From Campylobacter lari (GTDB lineage Bacteria; Campylobacterota; Campylobacteria; Campylobacterales; Campylobacteraceae), in NCBI RefSeq assembly GCF_900638335.1, contig NZ_LR134508.1, positions 62,001 to 126,000 on the forward strand: 64,000 bases of DNA, in the 5' to 3' direction. Positions 48,713 through 57,915 of the stretch are shown piece after piece. The stretch's first letter is position 1; every line of letters begins with the position of its first letter. The notes under the pieces were generated by a model that worked only from the letters and a program-made list of their open reading frames with translations, had not been told where the DNA came from and made no database searches. A program made the position numbers and the translations under genes.

Positions 48713-50617
48713 ATGTTACAAAAACAAGCCAACACTATAAGATTTTTATGTGCTGATATGATACAAAAGGCAAATTCAGGCCATCCGGGTGCACCTATGG
48801 GTTTAGCGGATATTATGAGTGTTTTAAGTGCTCATTTAGTACATAATCCAAAAGATCCTACATGGTTAAACCGCGATAGATTAGTCTTTTCAGGCGGTCA
48901 TGCTAGTGCTTTGCTTTATAGCTTTTTGCATTTGAGCGGTTATGATGTAAGTCTAGAAGATTTAAAAAATTTCCGCCAATTACACTCTAAAACACCAGGT
49001 CATCCTGAAATTTTTACCCCAGGTGTTGAAATTGCTACAGGACCTTTAGGACAAGGCATTGCAAATGCAGTTGGCTTTGCTATGGCAGCCAAAAAAGCAA
49101 GCTTACTTTTGGGTGAAGATATTATTAATCACAAAGTATATTGTTTATGTGGTGATGGGGATTTACAAGAAGGAATTTCTTATGAAGCTTGTTCTTTAGC
49201 AGGACTTCATAAGCTTGATAATTTAATTATCATTTATGATAGTAATAATATTTCAATTGAAGGCGATGTAGCTATTGCTTTTAATGAAAATGTAAAAGAT
49301 CGTTTTAGAGCGCAAAATTTTGAAGTACTTGAGATAGATGGGCATGATTTTGAGCAAATTGATTTAGCGTTAAAAACTGCTAAAGAAAGTAAAAAACCTT
49401 GTTTAATCATCGCTCATACTACGATAGCTAAAGGAGCTTTAGAGCTTGAAGGAAGTCATCACTCTCACGGAGCACCTTTGGGTGAAGAACTTATTAAAAA
49501 GGCAAAAGAAGCTTTAGGTTTTGATCCGCAAAAAACTTTTGAAATTCCAGAAGAAGTTAAAATTCGCTTTAATGCTGCAATAGAACTTGGGGATTTAGCA
49601 CAAGCTAAATGGCAAGATAAGGTTAATAAGCTAGATTTGGAAAAACAAGCTTTATTAAAAGAGCTTTTAGAACCTGATTTTTCAAAAATACAATTTCCTG
49701 ATTTTAGAGGAAAAGATCTAGCCACTAGAGATAGCAATGGTATGATTTTAAATGCTATCGCTAAAACTTTACCGGGATTTTTAGGCGGTAGTGCAGATTT
49801 AGGTCCATCAAATAAAACTGAGCTCAAAGATATGGGTGATTTTCCAAATGGAAAAAATATCCACTATGGTATAAGAGAGCATGCAATGGCTGCAATATCA
49901 AATGCTTTTGCAAGATATGGTTTGTTTTTGCCTTATTGTGCTACTTTTTTTATATTTAGTGAGTATTTAAAACCTGCTGCAAGAATAGCAGCTTTGATGA
50001 AAATCAAACATTTTTTCATCTTTACCCATGATAGCATAGGTGTAGGTGAAGATGGTCCAACACACCAGCCTATAGAGCAGCTTAGCACTTTTAGAGCTAT
50101 GCCAAATTCATTAACATTTAGGCCCGCTGATGGGGTTGAAAATGTAAAAGCATGGCAGATCGCACTTAAAACTAATATGCCAAGTGTTTTTGTTTTATCA
50201 CGCCAAAAATTAAGTGCTTTAAGTGAGCCTGTTTTTGGAGATGTGGAAAATGGGGCTTATTTGTTAGAAGAAAATGCAAATGCGCAATTTACACTTTTAA
50301 CAAGTGGTAGTGAAGTGTCATTGTGTTTAAAAGTAGCTAAGACTTTAAAAGAAAAAGGCGTTATTGCTAATGTAGTTTCTATGCCATGTTATGAATTATT
50401 CATCGCTCAAGAAAAATCTTATAAAGAAAGAATTTTGCAAGGTAAGGTTATAGGTGTGGAAGCTGCAAATTCAAATGAGCTTTATAAAATTTGTGATGAA
50501 CTTTATGGTATAGAAAGCTTTGGTGAGAGTGGTAAAGATAAAGATGTATTTGAGCATTTTGGATTTAGCGAGGAAAAATTAAGCTCATATATTTTAAGTT
50601 TATGTAATGAAAAATAA
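48713..50617 (+). CDS. tkt: Transketolase
   Basis: 634 residues, thiamine diphosphate enzyme of the pentose phosphate pathway. Seen are KANSGHPGAPMGLADIM, the cofactor motif GDGDLQEGISYEACSLAGLHKLDNLIIIYDSN, the catalytic Glu in YGIREHAMAAI, and THDSIGVGEDGPTHQPIEQL. Campylobacter usually lacks a full glycolysis, so it supplies pentoses and erythrose 4-phosphate. It overlaps the following permease gene by 11 bases. Confidence 0.97.
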   Translation: MLQKQANTIRFLCADMIQKANSGHPGAPMGLADIMSVLSAHLVHNPKDPTWLNRDRLVFSGGHASALLYSFLHLSGYDVSLEDLKNFRQLHSKTPGHPEIFTPGVEIATGPLGQGIANAVGFAMAAKKASLLLGEDIINHKVYCLCGDGDLQEGISYEACSLAGLHKLDNLIIIYDSNNISIEGDVAIAFNENVKDRFRAQNFEVLEIDGHDFEQIDLALKTAKESKKPCLIIAHTTIAKGALELEGSHHSHGAPLGEELIKKAKEALGFDPQKTFEIPEEVKIRFNAAIELGDLAQAKWQDKVNKLDLEKQALLKELLEPDFSKIQFPDFRGKDLATRDSNGMILNAIAKTLPGFLGGSADLGPSNKTELKDMGDFPNGKNIHYGIREHAMAAISNAFARYGLFLPYCATFFIFSEYLKPAARIAALMKIKHFFIFTHDSIGVGEDGPTHQPIEQLSTFRAMPNSLTFRPADGVENVKAWQIALKTNMPSVFVLSRQKLSALSEPVFGDVENGAYLLEENANAQFTLLTSGSEVSLCLKVAKTLKEKGVIANVVSMPCYELFIAQEKSYKERILQGKVIGVEAANSNELYKICDELYGIESFGESGKDKDVFEHFGFSEEKLSSYILSLCNEK

Positions 50618-51719
50618 AATAATCAAAGATGTTAAAAATCAAGAATGCATTTTTAGCGTCTTTGGTATATGGGATAAAACTAGCGTAGGAAAATTAGAAA
50701 AATTAGATTTTCCTACTCAAAAAAATATTATTTTTGATTTTGCAAATTTAGATTTTATAGACACTGCTGGGATTAGGTATTTTCTAGCTTTAGAAAATGA
50801 ACTTAAGCAAAAAGGTTTTGAGTTTAGTAGGATAAATCTTAAAAGTGAGCATACTAAGCTTTTTGAACTTTGTCAAAAACATTACAAAAGTTTTTATGAT
50901 TCTTATGAAAATAAAAAAACAATCAAAGATTTTTTTGAAAATTTAGGAAAAAAGGTTGTTGAATCTTTTACGCTTTTGGTGCAGTTTTTAAATTTCATAG
51001 GGCTTATCATTTATACTTGTTTTAAAACATTTTTAAATCTTAAAAAACTTCGCTTTAAGGCATTTTTATATCATGTAGAAAATAGTGCTATTAATGCTTT
51101 GCCTATTATTATGCTAACCTCATTGCTTGTGGGTGTGGTACTTGCTTATCAAGCTGCGTATCAACTTGCACAATTTGGAGCTAATATTTATATAGTAGAT
51201 TTGATGGGAATTTCTGCTACTAGAGAGCTTGCACCATTAATTAGTGCTATTGTTATAGCTGGTAGGAGTGCAAGTTCTTATACAGCTCAAATTGGAGTAA
51301 TGAAACTTACTGATGAAATTGATGCGATGAAAACTATGGGTTTTAAAGAAAGTGAGTTTATCATTTTACCTAGAGTTTTAGCCTTAGCTCTTGCCATGCC
51401 TTTAGTGGTAATAGTGGCTGATATTTTAAGTGTTATAGGTGGAATTGTAGTTGCTTGGTTTAGTTTAGAAATTAGTGCGAGTGAGTTTATGAGTCGATTT
51501 AAAGAGGCAGTAGAGTTAAAGCACATCATCATAGGGCTTATAAAGGCACCTATTTTTGGATTTTTGATTGCTTCTATTGCTTGTTTTAGAGGGTTTTTTG
51601 TGCAAAAAACTACCGAAAGCATAGGTGTTTATACGACAAAAAGTGTGGTAAATGCTATTTTTTGGGTGATAGCTTTTGATGCAATTTTTTCTGTATTTTT
51701 GACAAAGGCTGGATTTTGA
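50607..51719 (+). CDS. iamB: MlaE-type ABC permease with STAS-like domain (IamB)
   Basis: 370 residues. An N-terminal STAS-like domain (about 1-100, IIFDFANLDFIDTAGIRYF) is fused to an MlaE permease with five to six spans (NALPIIMLTSLLVGVVLAYQAAYQL, GISATRELAPLISAIVIAGRSASSYTAQIGVM, GFLIASIACFRGFFV). The fusion stands for the separate MlaB and MlaE of E. coli. Together with the next three genes it should move phospholipids between the membranes. C. jejuni iamB (Cj1646) is its counterpart and was named for invasion. Confidence 0.92.
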   Translation: MKNKIIKDVKNQECIFSVFGIWDKTSVGKLEKLDFPTQKNIIFDFANLDFIDTAGIRYFLALENELKQKGFEFSRINLKSEHTKLFELCQKHYKSFYDSYENKKTIKDFFENLGKKVVESFTLLVQFLNFIGLIIYTCFKTFLNLKKLRFKAFLYHVENSAINALPIIMLTSLLVGVVLAYQAAYQLAQFGANIYIVDLMGISATRELAPLISAIVIAGRSASSYTAQIGVMKLTDEIDAMKTMGFKESEFIILPRVLALALAMPLVVIVADILSVIGGIVVAWFSLEISASEFMSRFKEAVELKHIIIGLIKAPIFGFLIASIACFRGFFVQKTTESIGVYTTKSVVNAIFWVIAFDAIFSVFLTKAGF

Positions 51720-52438
51720 TTATAAAGGCAAAAAACATTAGCACTTATTTTGGAAGTAAATGTGTGCATGAAGATATTAGCTTTGAAGTGCAAGATAATG
51801 AAATTTTTGGTATTTTAGGCGGTAGCGGTAGTGGCAAATCTGTGCTTTTAAGACAAATGTTAATGCTTGAGCATTTTGATAATGGCGAGTATGAAATTTT
51901 AGGCAAGAAATTAAAAAATATAAACGATGAAGATGCTTTGTTTTTGCAAAAACAATGGGGTGTTGTTTTTCAATATGGAGCATTGTTTAGCTTTTTTAAT
52001 ATACTTGAAAACATTAGCATACCTTTGGTTGAATACACAAAGCTTAATAAAAATGATATTAAAGAAATAGCTATGATGAAGCTTAAGATGGTAGGGCTTG
52101 ATGAGAGTGTGGCAAAACTCTATCCAAGTGAATTAAGCGGAGGTATGAAAAAAAGAGTTGCTATAGCTAGAGCTTTGGCACTTGATTCGAAATTGCTTTT
52201 TTTGGATGAGCCAACTTCAGGGCTTGACCCTTATAGTTCGAGAGAATTTGATGAGTTGCTTTTAAGTTTAAAACAAAGCTTTAAATTATGTGTAGTTTTA
52301 ATTACTCATGATAAAGAAAGTATGAAAAATGTGTTAAATCGCTTTTTGATTATAGAGAATAAAAAAGTTGGTTTTTTGGGAAATGTTGAGGCTTTGCAAG
52401 AGCAAAATCCAAGACTTTATGAGAGGTTTATGCAATAA
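51716..52438 (+). CDS. iamA: MlaF-type ABC transporter ATPase (IamA)
   Basis: 240 residues. Walker A GGSGSGKSVLLRQML, Q loop, signature LSGGMKKRVAIARAL, Walker B LLFLDEPTSGLDP and the H-loop ITHDKES are complete. It powers the lipid transporter with IamB and the MCE protein. The start is TTG at 51716, overlapping the iamB stop by four bases (TTGA), which signals tight coupling. A one-base overlap (TAATG) links it to the next gene. Confidence 0.94.
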   Translation: MIIKAKNISTYFGSKCVHEDISFEVQDNEIFGILGGSGSGKSVLLRQMLMLEHFDNGEYEILGKKLKNINDEDALFLQKQWGVVFQYGALFSFFNILENISIPLVEYTKLNKNDIKEIAMMKLKMVGLDESVAKLYPSELSGGMKKRVAIARALALDSKLLFLDEPTSGLDPYSSREFDELLLSLKQSFKLCVVLITHDKESMKNVLNRFLIIENKKVGFLGNVEALQEQNPRLYERFMQ

Positions 52439-53265
52439 TGGAAAACAAAGCAAATTATATTTTGATTGGAATTTTTGTTTGTGTGTTATTTTTTATTAGC
52501 TTGTTTTTTATAGTGTGGTATGGGAATTTAAAAGATGAGAAATCTTTTAAATATTATGAAATTTATATAGAAGAATCTGTAGCAGGTCTTAGTGTAAAAG
52601 CACCAGTTAAATTTTTAGGGGTTGATGTTGGCAGTGTTGAAAATATCAGTATAGATAGCTCAAGTAAGCAACTAAGAGTAAAAATTTTAGTCAAACTTGA
52701 TTCTAATTTGGCGGTTAAAACAGACACTTATGCAAGCTTACAAATTCAAGGTATAACAGGGTTTAAATTCATTCAGCTTGCAGGAGGTAGTGAGGAAGCT
52801 AGTGTTTTAAAAGCAGATGGTGGTATGTATCCTATCATAAAATCAAAGGAAAGTTTTTTTACGAGTATAGATAAGCAAGCAAATAATCTTTTAGAGCTTA
52901 TTAATGTTTCAAAAGTAAAACTAGAAAGTCTTTTAAGTGATAAAAATTTAAAAAATATAGAGTATATTTTACAAAATACATCCGAGTTTTCTGCGTATTT
53001 AAATACTAAGGCGCCAGCATTTTTGGAAAATTTAAATCAGACAAGTTCTAAACTTGGTAAAAGTGTGGATGAATTTTCAAATTTTTTAAATAACGCTAAT
53101 GGCCAACTTAATGAGCTTAATAAAAGCAGAATGCTTTTAAATGAAAATTTAGATATTTTAAGAGTTTTATTTTTAGATTTTACGCAATTATTAAAAAATT
53201 TAAAACAAAATCCTTCAGATGTAATTTATAAAGATAAAGCCATTCAATATGCTCCAGGAGAATAA
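52438..53265 (+). CDS. MCE/MlaD-domain substrate-binding protein
   Basis: 275 residues. One N-terminal membrane anchor (YILIGIFVCVLFFISLFFIVW, about 6-26), one MCE domain (AGLSVKAPVKFLGVDVGSVENISID to about 125), then a long helical tail. MCE proteins form periplasmic rings that pass lipids. The tail is longer than in E. coli MlaD (183 residues) and could bridge to the lipoprotein encoded next. A PqiB-like role is an alternative. Confidence 0.9.
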   Translation: MENKANYILIGIFVCVLFFISLFFIVWYGNLKDEKSFKYYEIYIEESVAGLSVKAPVKFLGVDVGSVENISIDSSSKQLRVKILVKLDSNLAVKTDTYASLQIQGITGFKFIQLAGGSEEASVLKADGGMYPIIKSKESFFTSIDKQANNLLELINVSKVKLESLLSDKNLKNIEYILQNTSEFSAYLNTKAPAFLENLNQTSSKLGKSVDEFSNFLNNANGQLNELNKSRMLLNENLDILRVLFLDFTQLLKNLKQNPSDVIYKDKAIQYAPGE

Positions 53266-53266
53266 A

Positions 53267-53860
53267 ATGAAATTTTTATATATTAGTTTAGTAGCTATTT
53301 TTTTTAGTGCTTGTTCTTTGATTAGTCCAAGTCAAACTTTGCCTGCAAATAAATATTTTAGTATTAATTTAGAAAAGCTAGAGCAAAGTCAAAATAAAAA
53401 GAAAAATGCAACTATTATAGTTTCTTTGCCTAAAGGCTTAGCTTATACTAATGAAATTTTTTATAAAAAAGATCATGTTGTTAGTGCTTATGCTTATCAC
53501 TTTTGGAAAGAAAATCCTGCTTTGATGATAAAATCTTTTTTGGAATTTCATTTACAAGATTTAGGAGCATTTAAAGCAGTTTTAAATCAAGATAGTCTTG
53601 CTAGTGCTGATTATGTTTTAGAAAGTAAAGTAGATATATTAGAGCAAGATTTTAGCGATGAAGTACATTCTAAAATAAAATTAGGCATTAATTTAAATTT
53701 GGTGCAAATAAACACTAAAAAACTTATAGCAAGTAAGTATTTTTACTATGAAAAAAAATTAAGTGATAATAATCCTCAAATTTTAATCCAAAGCTACGAT
53801 GAGGTTTTTTTGCTTTTTGCTAAAGATTTTAGGGTTTGGATAGATCAAAATTTGGAATAA
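53267..53860 (+). CDS. ABC-type transport auxiliary lipoprotein
   Basis: 197 residues from ATG 53267; AGGAG lies seven bases before it, and an ATG 18 bases upstream would lengthen the signal peptide. A lipobox (FFSAC, Cys about 16) marks an outer-membrane or inner-membrane lipoprotein. The remainder resembles PqiC/ABC_trans_aux domains (LPANKYFSINLEKL, ATIIVSLPKGLAYTNEIFYKKD, DYVLESKVDILEQD). It completes the lipid-transport operon and overlaps the MCE stop by zero to a few bases. Confidence 0.82.
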   Translation: MKFLYISLVAIFFSACSLISPSQTLPANKYFSINLEKLEQSQNKKKNATIIVSLPKGLAYTNEIFYKKDHVVSAYAYHFWKENPALMIKSFLEFHLQDLGAFKAVLNQDSLASADYVLESKVDILEQDFSDEVHSKIKLGINLNLVQINTKKLIASKYFYYEKKLSDNNPQILIQSYDEVFLLFAKDFRVWIDQNLE

Positions 53861-53902
53861 AAAATGCTTTTCTTGTTATAGCAATAACAAGGAAGGTGTA
53901 TT

Positions 53903-54424
53903 ATGAGAGATGAATTAGAAATCTTACAAAAACATTTAGGACAAGTAGGTTCAAGTATAGATGGTGCAAATTTAAAACATCAAACACAAAAATTTGGTGA
54001 AGATATTACCGATGCAAATGATTTTGTCGGTGCTTTGCAAATTTTAGATTCTTCGTTGAAAAAAATTTCAAAACTTTTAGAAGATAAAAACTATGAAGAT
54101 GTGCAAGATAAAGTATTAATTGCAAGTGAAAGCTTGAAAATAATAGATAATTGCTCATTTTTAGGCAATGCTTTGTTTGATAATAATTATAATGTAAATG
54201 TAGGTTCAAAGGCTTTTGCTTTTGAAATTTGCAACCCTTTAAAAATTTTAGAAACTAGTGATTATGAGGGTATGAAAGCTTATATAATAGATAAAAGAGA
54301 AGAAATAGCTTCTATGCTTAGTGAGCTTGCGGTGGCTATTGCTACTTATAGTCCGAGTCAAAGTTTTGGCGGATCAAGCCACGATTTTACAAATGATTTT
54401 GATTTTACTAAGCTTTTTAGATAA
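53903..54424 (+). CDS. Conserved helical protein of unknown function
   Basis: 173 residues, acidic, cytosolic, no signal peptide or span. The first half looks like helical repeats (RDELEILQKHLGQVGSSIDGANLKHQTQKF, ALQILDSSLKKISKLLEDKNYEDVQDKVLIASESLKIIDN). The C-terminus is Ser/Phe/Asp-rich (SFGGSSHDFTNDFDFTKLF). It corresponds in place to C. jejuni Cj1650. A good AAGGAAGG site precedes it, 42 bases after the lipoprotein. Its work is unknown. Confidence 0.65.
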   Translation: MRDELEILQKHLGQVGSSIDGANLKHQTQKFGEDITDANDFVGALQILDSSLKKISKLLEDKNYEDVQDKVLIASESLKIIDNCSFLGNALFDNNYNVNVGSKAFAFEICNPLKILETSDYEGMKAYIIDKREEIASMLSELAVAIATYSPSQSFGGSSHDFTNDFDFTKLFR

Positions 54425-54451
54425 TACTAAAGGCTTTTTGGCCTTTAGTAT
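54424..54451. terminator. Shared bidirectional terminator
   Basis: ATACTAAAGGC and GCCTTTAGTAT are exact complements around TTTTTG, placed between the convergent unknown gene and sodC. The stem is long and G/C-capped; T runs are short on either side. Confidence 0.75.
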
Positions 54452-54453
54452 GA

Positions 54454-54993
54454 TTACTGAATAACTCCACAAGCCATTCTAGCACCACCGCCACCAAGCG
54501 CAGCCGGGTGATCACTATGGTTATCTCCTCCAAAATGTATCATTAAAGAATGATTTTTAAGTTCATCAAGAGTTTTGATTTTTGGTGCTAATACAGGATT
54601 AGTTGCTTTGCCATCTTTTTCTACATAAAGTGGCGGTAAATCACCTCTGTGGCCTTTATCATCCCATGGACTTGAATGTGCATCGGTTTTTTCAGGATCC
54701 CAGTGTCCACCCGCTTTCATACCTAAACCTTTATCAGTTGCTCCACAATCAGCGTTTGCATGAACATGAAAACCATGAATTCCACTTTCTAAACCTTGAA
54801 GATTTGGGTAAAATGCTACTCCATAAGGAGTTTGTACCGCTACTACTTCACCTGCATTTTTGTTGGTATTTTTATCAAGAATTTCCATTTTGATAATTAA
54901 ATGATCTTTTTGTGCTTTTGGATCAAAATTTTCTAAATTTGCTCCAATTAAAAAACTTGATGCTAATAAAGAACCTAGTATAATTTTTTTCAT
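54454..54993 (-). CDS. sodC: Periplasmic Cu,Zn superoxide dismutase
   Basis: 179 residues. A signal peptide ([17 protein letters not shown]) sends it to the periplasm. The copper ligands are in [11 protein letters not shown] and in the late [13 protein letters not shown] region, the zinc ligands in [28 protein letters not shown], and the disulfide cysteines in DCG and ARMACGVIQ. It removes superoxide at the surface. Not all Campylobacter species have it; C. jejuni is usually thought to rely on SodB alone. TACAAT (about 55022-55027, reverse) is a likely -10 box. Confidence 0.94.
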   Translation of the reverse strand: MKKIILGSLLASSFLIGANLENFDPKAQKDHLIIKMEILDKNTNKNAGEVVAVQTPYGVAFYPNLQGLESGIHGFHVHANADCGATDKGLGMKAGGHWDPEKTDAHSSPWDDKGHRGDLPPLYVEKDGKATNPVLAPKIKTLDELKNHSLMIHFGGDNHSDHPAALGGGGARMACGVIQ

Positions 54994-55106
54994 TCTCTCT
55001 CCTTTTGTTAAAAATTATTTTATTGTAGCATATATTATTAATAAAAAATTGTCTTTTGTTATTTTTTATAAAATACAATAATCAAAAAACTTATAAAAAG
55101 GTAAAA

Positions 55107-55985
55107 ATGTTAGTTTTTCCAAAAGACTTTAATAAAATTAGTTCAAATGTTTTAAAAAATTCTTTATTCTCTTTGTGTTTTTATCAAAAAAATTCCTTAA
55201 ATGATAAAAAACAAGAAGTTGTATTTAAAGATTATACTTTGGTTTTTATATTAGATGGTTCTAAAAGTGTTTATACTATGGATAATCATTTTAAAGCAAA
55301 CAAGGATGAAATTATTTTTTTTACAAAAAATTCTTTTTCTATTAGAGATTATTTAAATAGTGAAAATACTTATAAGTCTATTATTTTATGTTTCAAAGAG
55401 AGTATTTTAATAGAACTTGTTTTTAAATATCAAGATCTAATTTCCAAATTAAACTCTTTAGAGTATTCTAAAAGTTTGTTTAGCTTAAAATCAGATTTGG
55501 TAACTAAAAGTATTTTTGAATCTTTTTTACCTTGTATGAATACTTCTAAAAATAACGAGTATTTGTTAAGATTAAAATTTGAAGAATTATTTTTATCTTT
55601 ATTATATAGTGAAGATAATGCAGAATTTCTAGCTTTTTTAAAAGCCATTATAAGCGGTTTTAAATTAGAACTTTATCAGATGTTTGCATATTGTCAAAAT
55701 GATTTTGAAAATGTAGCTTCTATGGCTCAATTTAGTAAAATGGATATAGCAAGTTTTAGCCGTAATTTCAAGCAAAGTTTTGGGATAAGTCCCAAAGAAT
55801 GGCTTGACAATAAACGTTTTGAGAAGGCTAAATTTTTATTAGAATTTTCAACTAAAAATATTACTCAAATTTGCTATGAGCTTGGATTTAATTCCCCTGC
55901 TTGGTTTATAGCAAGATATAAAAAAAGATATGGTATTACTCCAAAACAAGAGCAAAAATCAAAAAACTTATATTTTTTATCTTAA
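55107..55985 (+). CDS. AraC-family transcription regulator
   Basis: 292 residues from ATG 55107, preceded by AAAAAGG; an ATG at 55056 would add 17 residues without a ribosome site. Residues about 195-290 hold two helix-turn-helix units (VASMAQFSKMDIASFSRNFKQSFGISPKEWL and ITQICYELGFNSPAWFIARYKKRYGITPKQ), diagnostic of AraC. The N-terminal ~190 residues form a probable ligand domain (NHFKANKDEIIFFTK) that resembles Helicobacter/Campylobacter regulators by eye. It is divergent from sodC, which it may control, or the exported propeller gene downstream. Confidence 0.85.
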   Translation: MLVFPKDFNKISSNVLKNSLFSLCFYQKNSLNDKKQEVVFKDYTLVFILDGSKSVYTMDNHFKANKDEIIFFTKNSFSIRDYLNSENTYKSIILCFKESILIELVFKYQDLISKLNSLEYSKSLFSLKSDLVTKSIFESFLPCMNTSKNNEYLLRLKFEELFLSLLYSEDNAEFLAFLKAIISGFKLELYQMFAYCQNDFENVASMAQFSKMDIASFSRNFKQSFGISPKEWLDNKRFEKAKFLLEFSTKNITQICYELGFNSPAWFIARYKKRYGITPKQEQKSKNLYFLS

Positions 55986-56050
55986 AAGTGATAGATTTTA
56001 TTTTTAAATTATATTAAAATTTGTAAATAAAAATTAAGAAAGGTAACAAT

Positions 56051-56887
56051 ATGAAAAAAAGTATTTTAGCTTTAGCTTTATTTGCGTTTTGTGGTGCAAA
56101 TGCTTTAGAGGTGCAAGAATTTAAAGGTTTTGCACATCCTGAAAGTGTGTATGTAGACAAAAGTGTGGTTTATGTGTCTAACGTAGGAAAAGAGTTGGCT
56201 CCATTAAATAAAGATAACGATGGTTTTATCTCAAAATTGGATAAAAATGGAAAAATCATAGAATTAGAATTTATCAAAAATCTTAATGCTCCAAAAGGTA
56301 TGTCTAAAATAGGTGATATTTTGTATGTTGTAGATATTGATGTCTTATATGGTTTTGATGTAAAAAGCAAAAAAGAAATTTTTAAACTTCCTATAAAAAA
56401 TGCAGTATTTTTAAATGATATAGCGGTTTTAGATAATAATACATTACTAGTGAGTGATACTGGTACAGGATATATCCACAAAGTGTTTTTAAAAGACAAA
56501 AAATATGAAAACTTTATCCATTTAGATTCAAAATATGGTGGGCCAAATGGATTATTGATAAATAAAAATACTTTATTGGTAGCAGGCTATGATCCAAGTG
56601 ATAAAATAGGTGGAAAAATTATCAGTATTGATTTAAATACAAAGAAAATTCAAGAATTAAACCAGAAAATAGAGCAGTTTGATGGTATAGTATTTGATCA
56701 AAATAAAAATCTTTTAGTATCAAGCTGGGGTAAAAATCTTCAAGGGTATATTTATACTTTAAAAGATAATAAAGAGGTAAAACTAGATCTAAATCCTATA
56801 AAAGGTCCTGCGGATATGTTTTTTGATGGTGAGTATTTATGGGTGCCAAAAATGGCAGAGAATGCCTTAATCAAAATAAAATTATAA
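56051..56887 (+). CDS. Exported SMP-30/NHL-type beta-propeller protein
   Basis: 278 residues. A signal peptide ([17 protein letters not shown]) leads into a six-bladed propeller pattern with repeats of [14 protein letters not shown] type: [98 protein letters not shown]. Relatives include gluconolactonases and ATP-binding-like surface proteins, but substrate residues cannot be judged by eye. It lies 65 bases behind the AraC regulator and may be its target. Confidence 0.7.
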   Translation: MKKSILALALFAFCGANALEVQEFKGFAHPESVYVDKSVVYVSNVGKELAPLNKDNDGFISKLDKNGKIIELEFIKNLNAPKGMSKIGDILYVVDIDVLYGFDVKSKKEIFKLPIKNAVFLNDIAVLDNNTLLVSDTGTGYIHKVFLKDKKYENFIHLDSKYGGPNGLLINKNTLLVAGYDPSDKIGGKIISIDLNTKKIQELNQKIEQFDGIVFDQNKNLLVSSWGKNLQGYIYTLKDNKEVKLDLNPIKGPADMFFDGEYLWVPKMAENALIKIKL

Positions 56888-56888
56888 A

Positions 56889-56914
56889 ACTTTTAAGCCT
56901 TTTGGCTTAAAAGT
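56889..56914. terminator. Shared terminator, propeller gene and Zn-ribbon gene
   Basis: ACTTTTAAGCC (56889-56899) pairs with GGCTTAAAAGT (56904-56914). The right arm contains the stop codon of the opposing gene, so the hairpin is shared. Confidence 0.75.
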
Positions 56915-57173
56915 CAAATAATTCTCCAAGCCAACTCTCTTTCTTTTTGTACTTATAACCATTGTTATGATGATAGTTTGCTTGTTGGTTGTAATTTTGG
57001 TGACTATAGCTTTGTTGAGTATTTTGGGGGTTTTGAGTAGCATTTCTTTCTATAATCTTATCAAGTTCGCCACGATCAAGCCAAACCCCACGACATTTTG
57101 GACAATAATCAATTTCAACACCATTTCTTTCACTCATCATTAAAGCTGTATTTTCACAAACTGGGCAATTCAT
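56907..57173 (-). CDS. Small zinc-ribbon (zf-TFIIB) protein
   Basis: 88 residues from ATG 57173 (MNCPVCENTALMMSERNGVEIDYCPKCRGVWLDRGELDKII) with AAAGGAAAG upstream; a longer start at 57242 would add 23 hydrophobic residues and overlap ung. Two CxxC pairs make the zinc ribbon. A Gln/Asn/His/Tyr-rich linker (NPQNTQQSYSHQNYNQQANYHHNNGY) leads to a KKKESWLGELFDF tail. Such proteins occur in many bacteria with unknown role. It trails ung, from which 50 bases separate it. Confidence 0.8.
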   Translation of the reverse strand: MNCPVCENTALMMSERNGVEIDYCPKCRGVWLDRGELDKIIERNATQNPQNTQQSYSHQNYNQQANYHHNNGYKYKKKESWLGELFDF

Positions 57174-57223
57174 TTCTTTCCTTTTATTTAAAAATTCTAT
57201 AAAGTATATAGTTTTAAAGTAAA

Positions 57224-57913
57224 TTACGAGTTTAAATTCCAATCAATAGATGTTTTGCCAAGTTTTAGCAAAATTTTATTACTTTTTGAAAAATGCTTGC
57301 AGCCCAAAAAAGCATTTCTAGCTAAAGGAGAAGGGTGTGCTGCCTCTAAAATGTAATGTTTTTGAGTGTCGATCAATTTTTTTTTATTTTTAGCATAAGC
57401 TCCCCAAAGTAAAAATATTAAACCTTCTTTTTCTTGACTTAGTTTTGTAATAACCGCATCTGTGAAATTTTGCCATCCAAAATTTGCATGAGATGCAGGT
57501 TTATTAGCTTCTACGCTCAAAATAGAATTTAAGAGTAAAATTCCTTGTCTAGCCCATTTACTAAGATCTCCATGTTTTGCTATAGGGATATTTAAATCAT
57601 CTTGTATTTCTTTGTAGATATTAAGTAAAGATGGGGGGATTTTAGTTCCTATTGGTACGCTAAAGCTTAGCCCCATAGCTTGATTTGGATTGTGATAGGG
57701 ATCTTGACCCAAAATTATAATTTTTAAATCTTTTAAAGGAGTGAGATTGAAAGCATTAAATATTAGATTTGCTGGTGGATATATAGTTTTACCTTCATGT
57801 AGAGTTTTAATATATTTGACTTTTATGTCTAAAAAATACGATTTTAAAAATTCATCTTTTAAAAATTCTTTCCAATCTTCATTCATTTTTATTTTTTCTA
57901 AATTAATTTCCAT
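57224..57913 (-). CDS. ung: Uracil-DNA glycosylase
   Basis: 229 residues from ATG 57913, with AAGGA six bases upstream inside the end of the kinase gene; a TTG at 57928 is less likely. The family 1 motifs are complete: IILGQDPYHNPNQAMGLSFSVP (catalytic Asp), LLLNSILSVEANKPASHANFGWQNFTD, and the EAAHPSPLARNAFLGCKHFSKSN leucine loop. It removes uracil from DNA. It follows the sensor kinase by two bases, so it appears to be co-transcribed with a two-component system, an unusual setting. Confidence 0.95.
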   Translation of the reverse strand: MEINLEKIKMNEDWKEFLKDEFLKSYFLDIKVKYIKTLHEGKTIYPPANLIFNAFNLTPLKDLKIIILGQDPYHNPNQAMGLSFSVPIGTKIPPSLLNIYKEIQDDLNIPIAKHGDLSKWARQGILLLNSILSVEANKPASHANFGWQNFTDAVITKLSQEKEGLIFLLWGAYAKNKKKLIDTQKHYILEAAHPSPLARNAFLGCKHFSKSNKILLKLGKTSIDWNLNS

Positions 57914-57915
57914 TT

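Noticed and set aside
49465-49827. 120-codon reverse frame inside tkt
   Set aside because: It is fully contained in a well-conserved transketolase gene and has the biased composition of an antisense shadow.
51287-51622. 111-codon reverse frame inside iamB
   Set aside because: It is antisense to conserved membrane spans; no start signal or family pattern.
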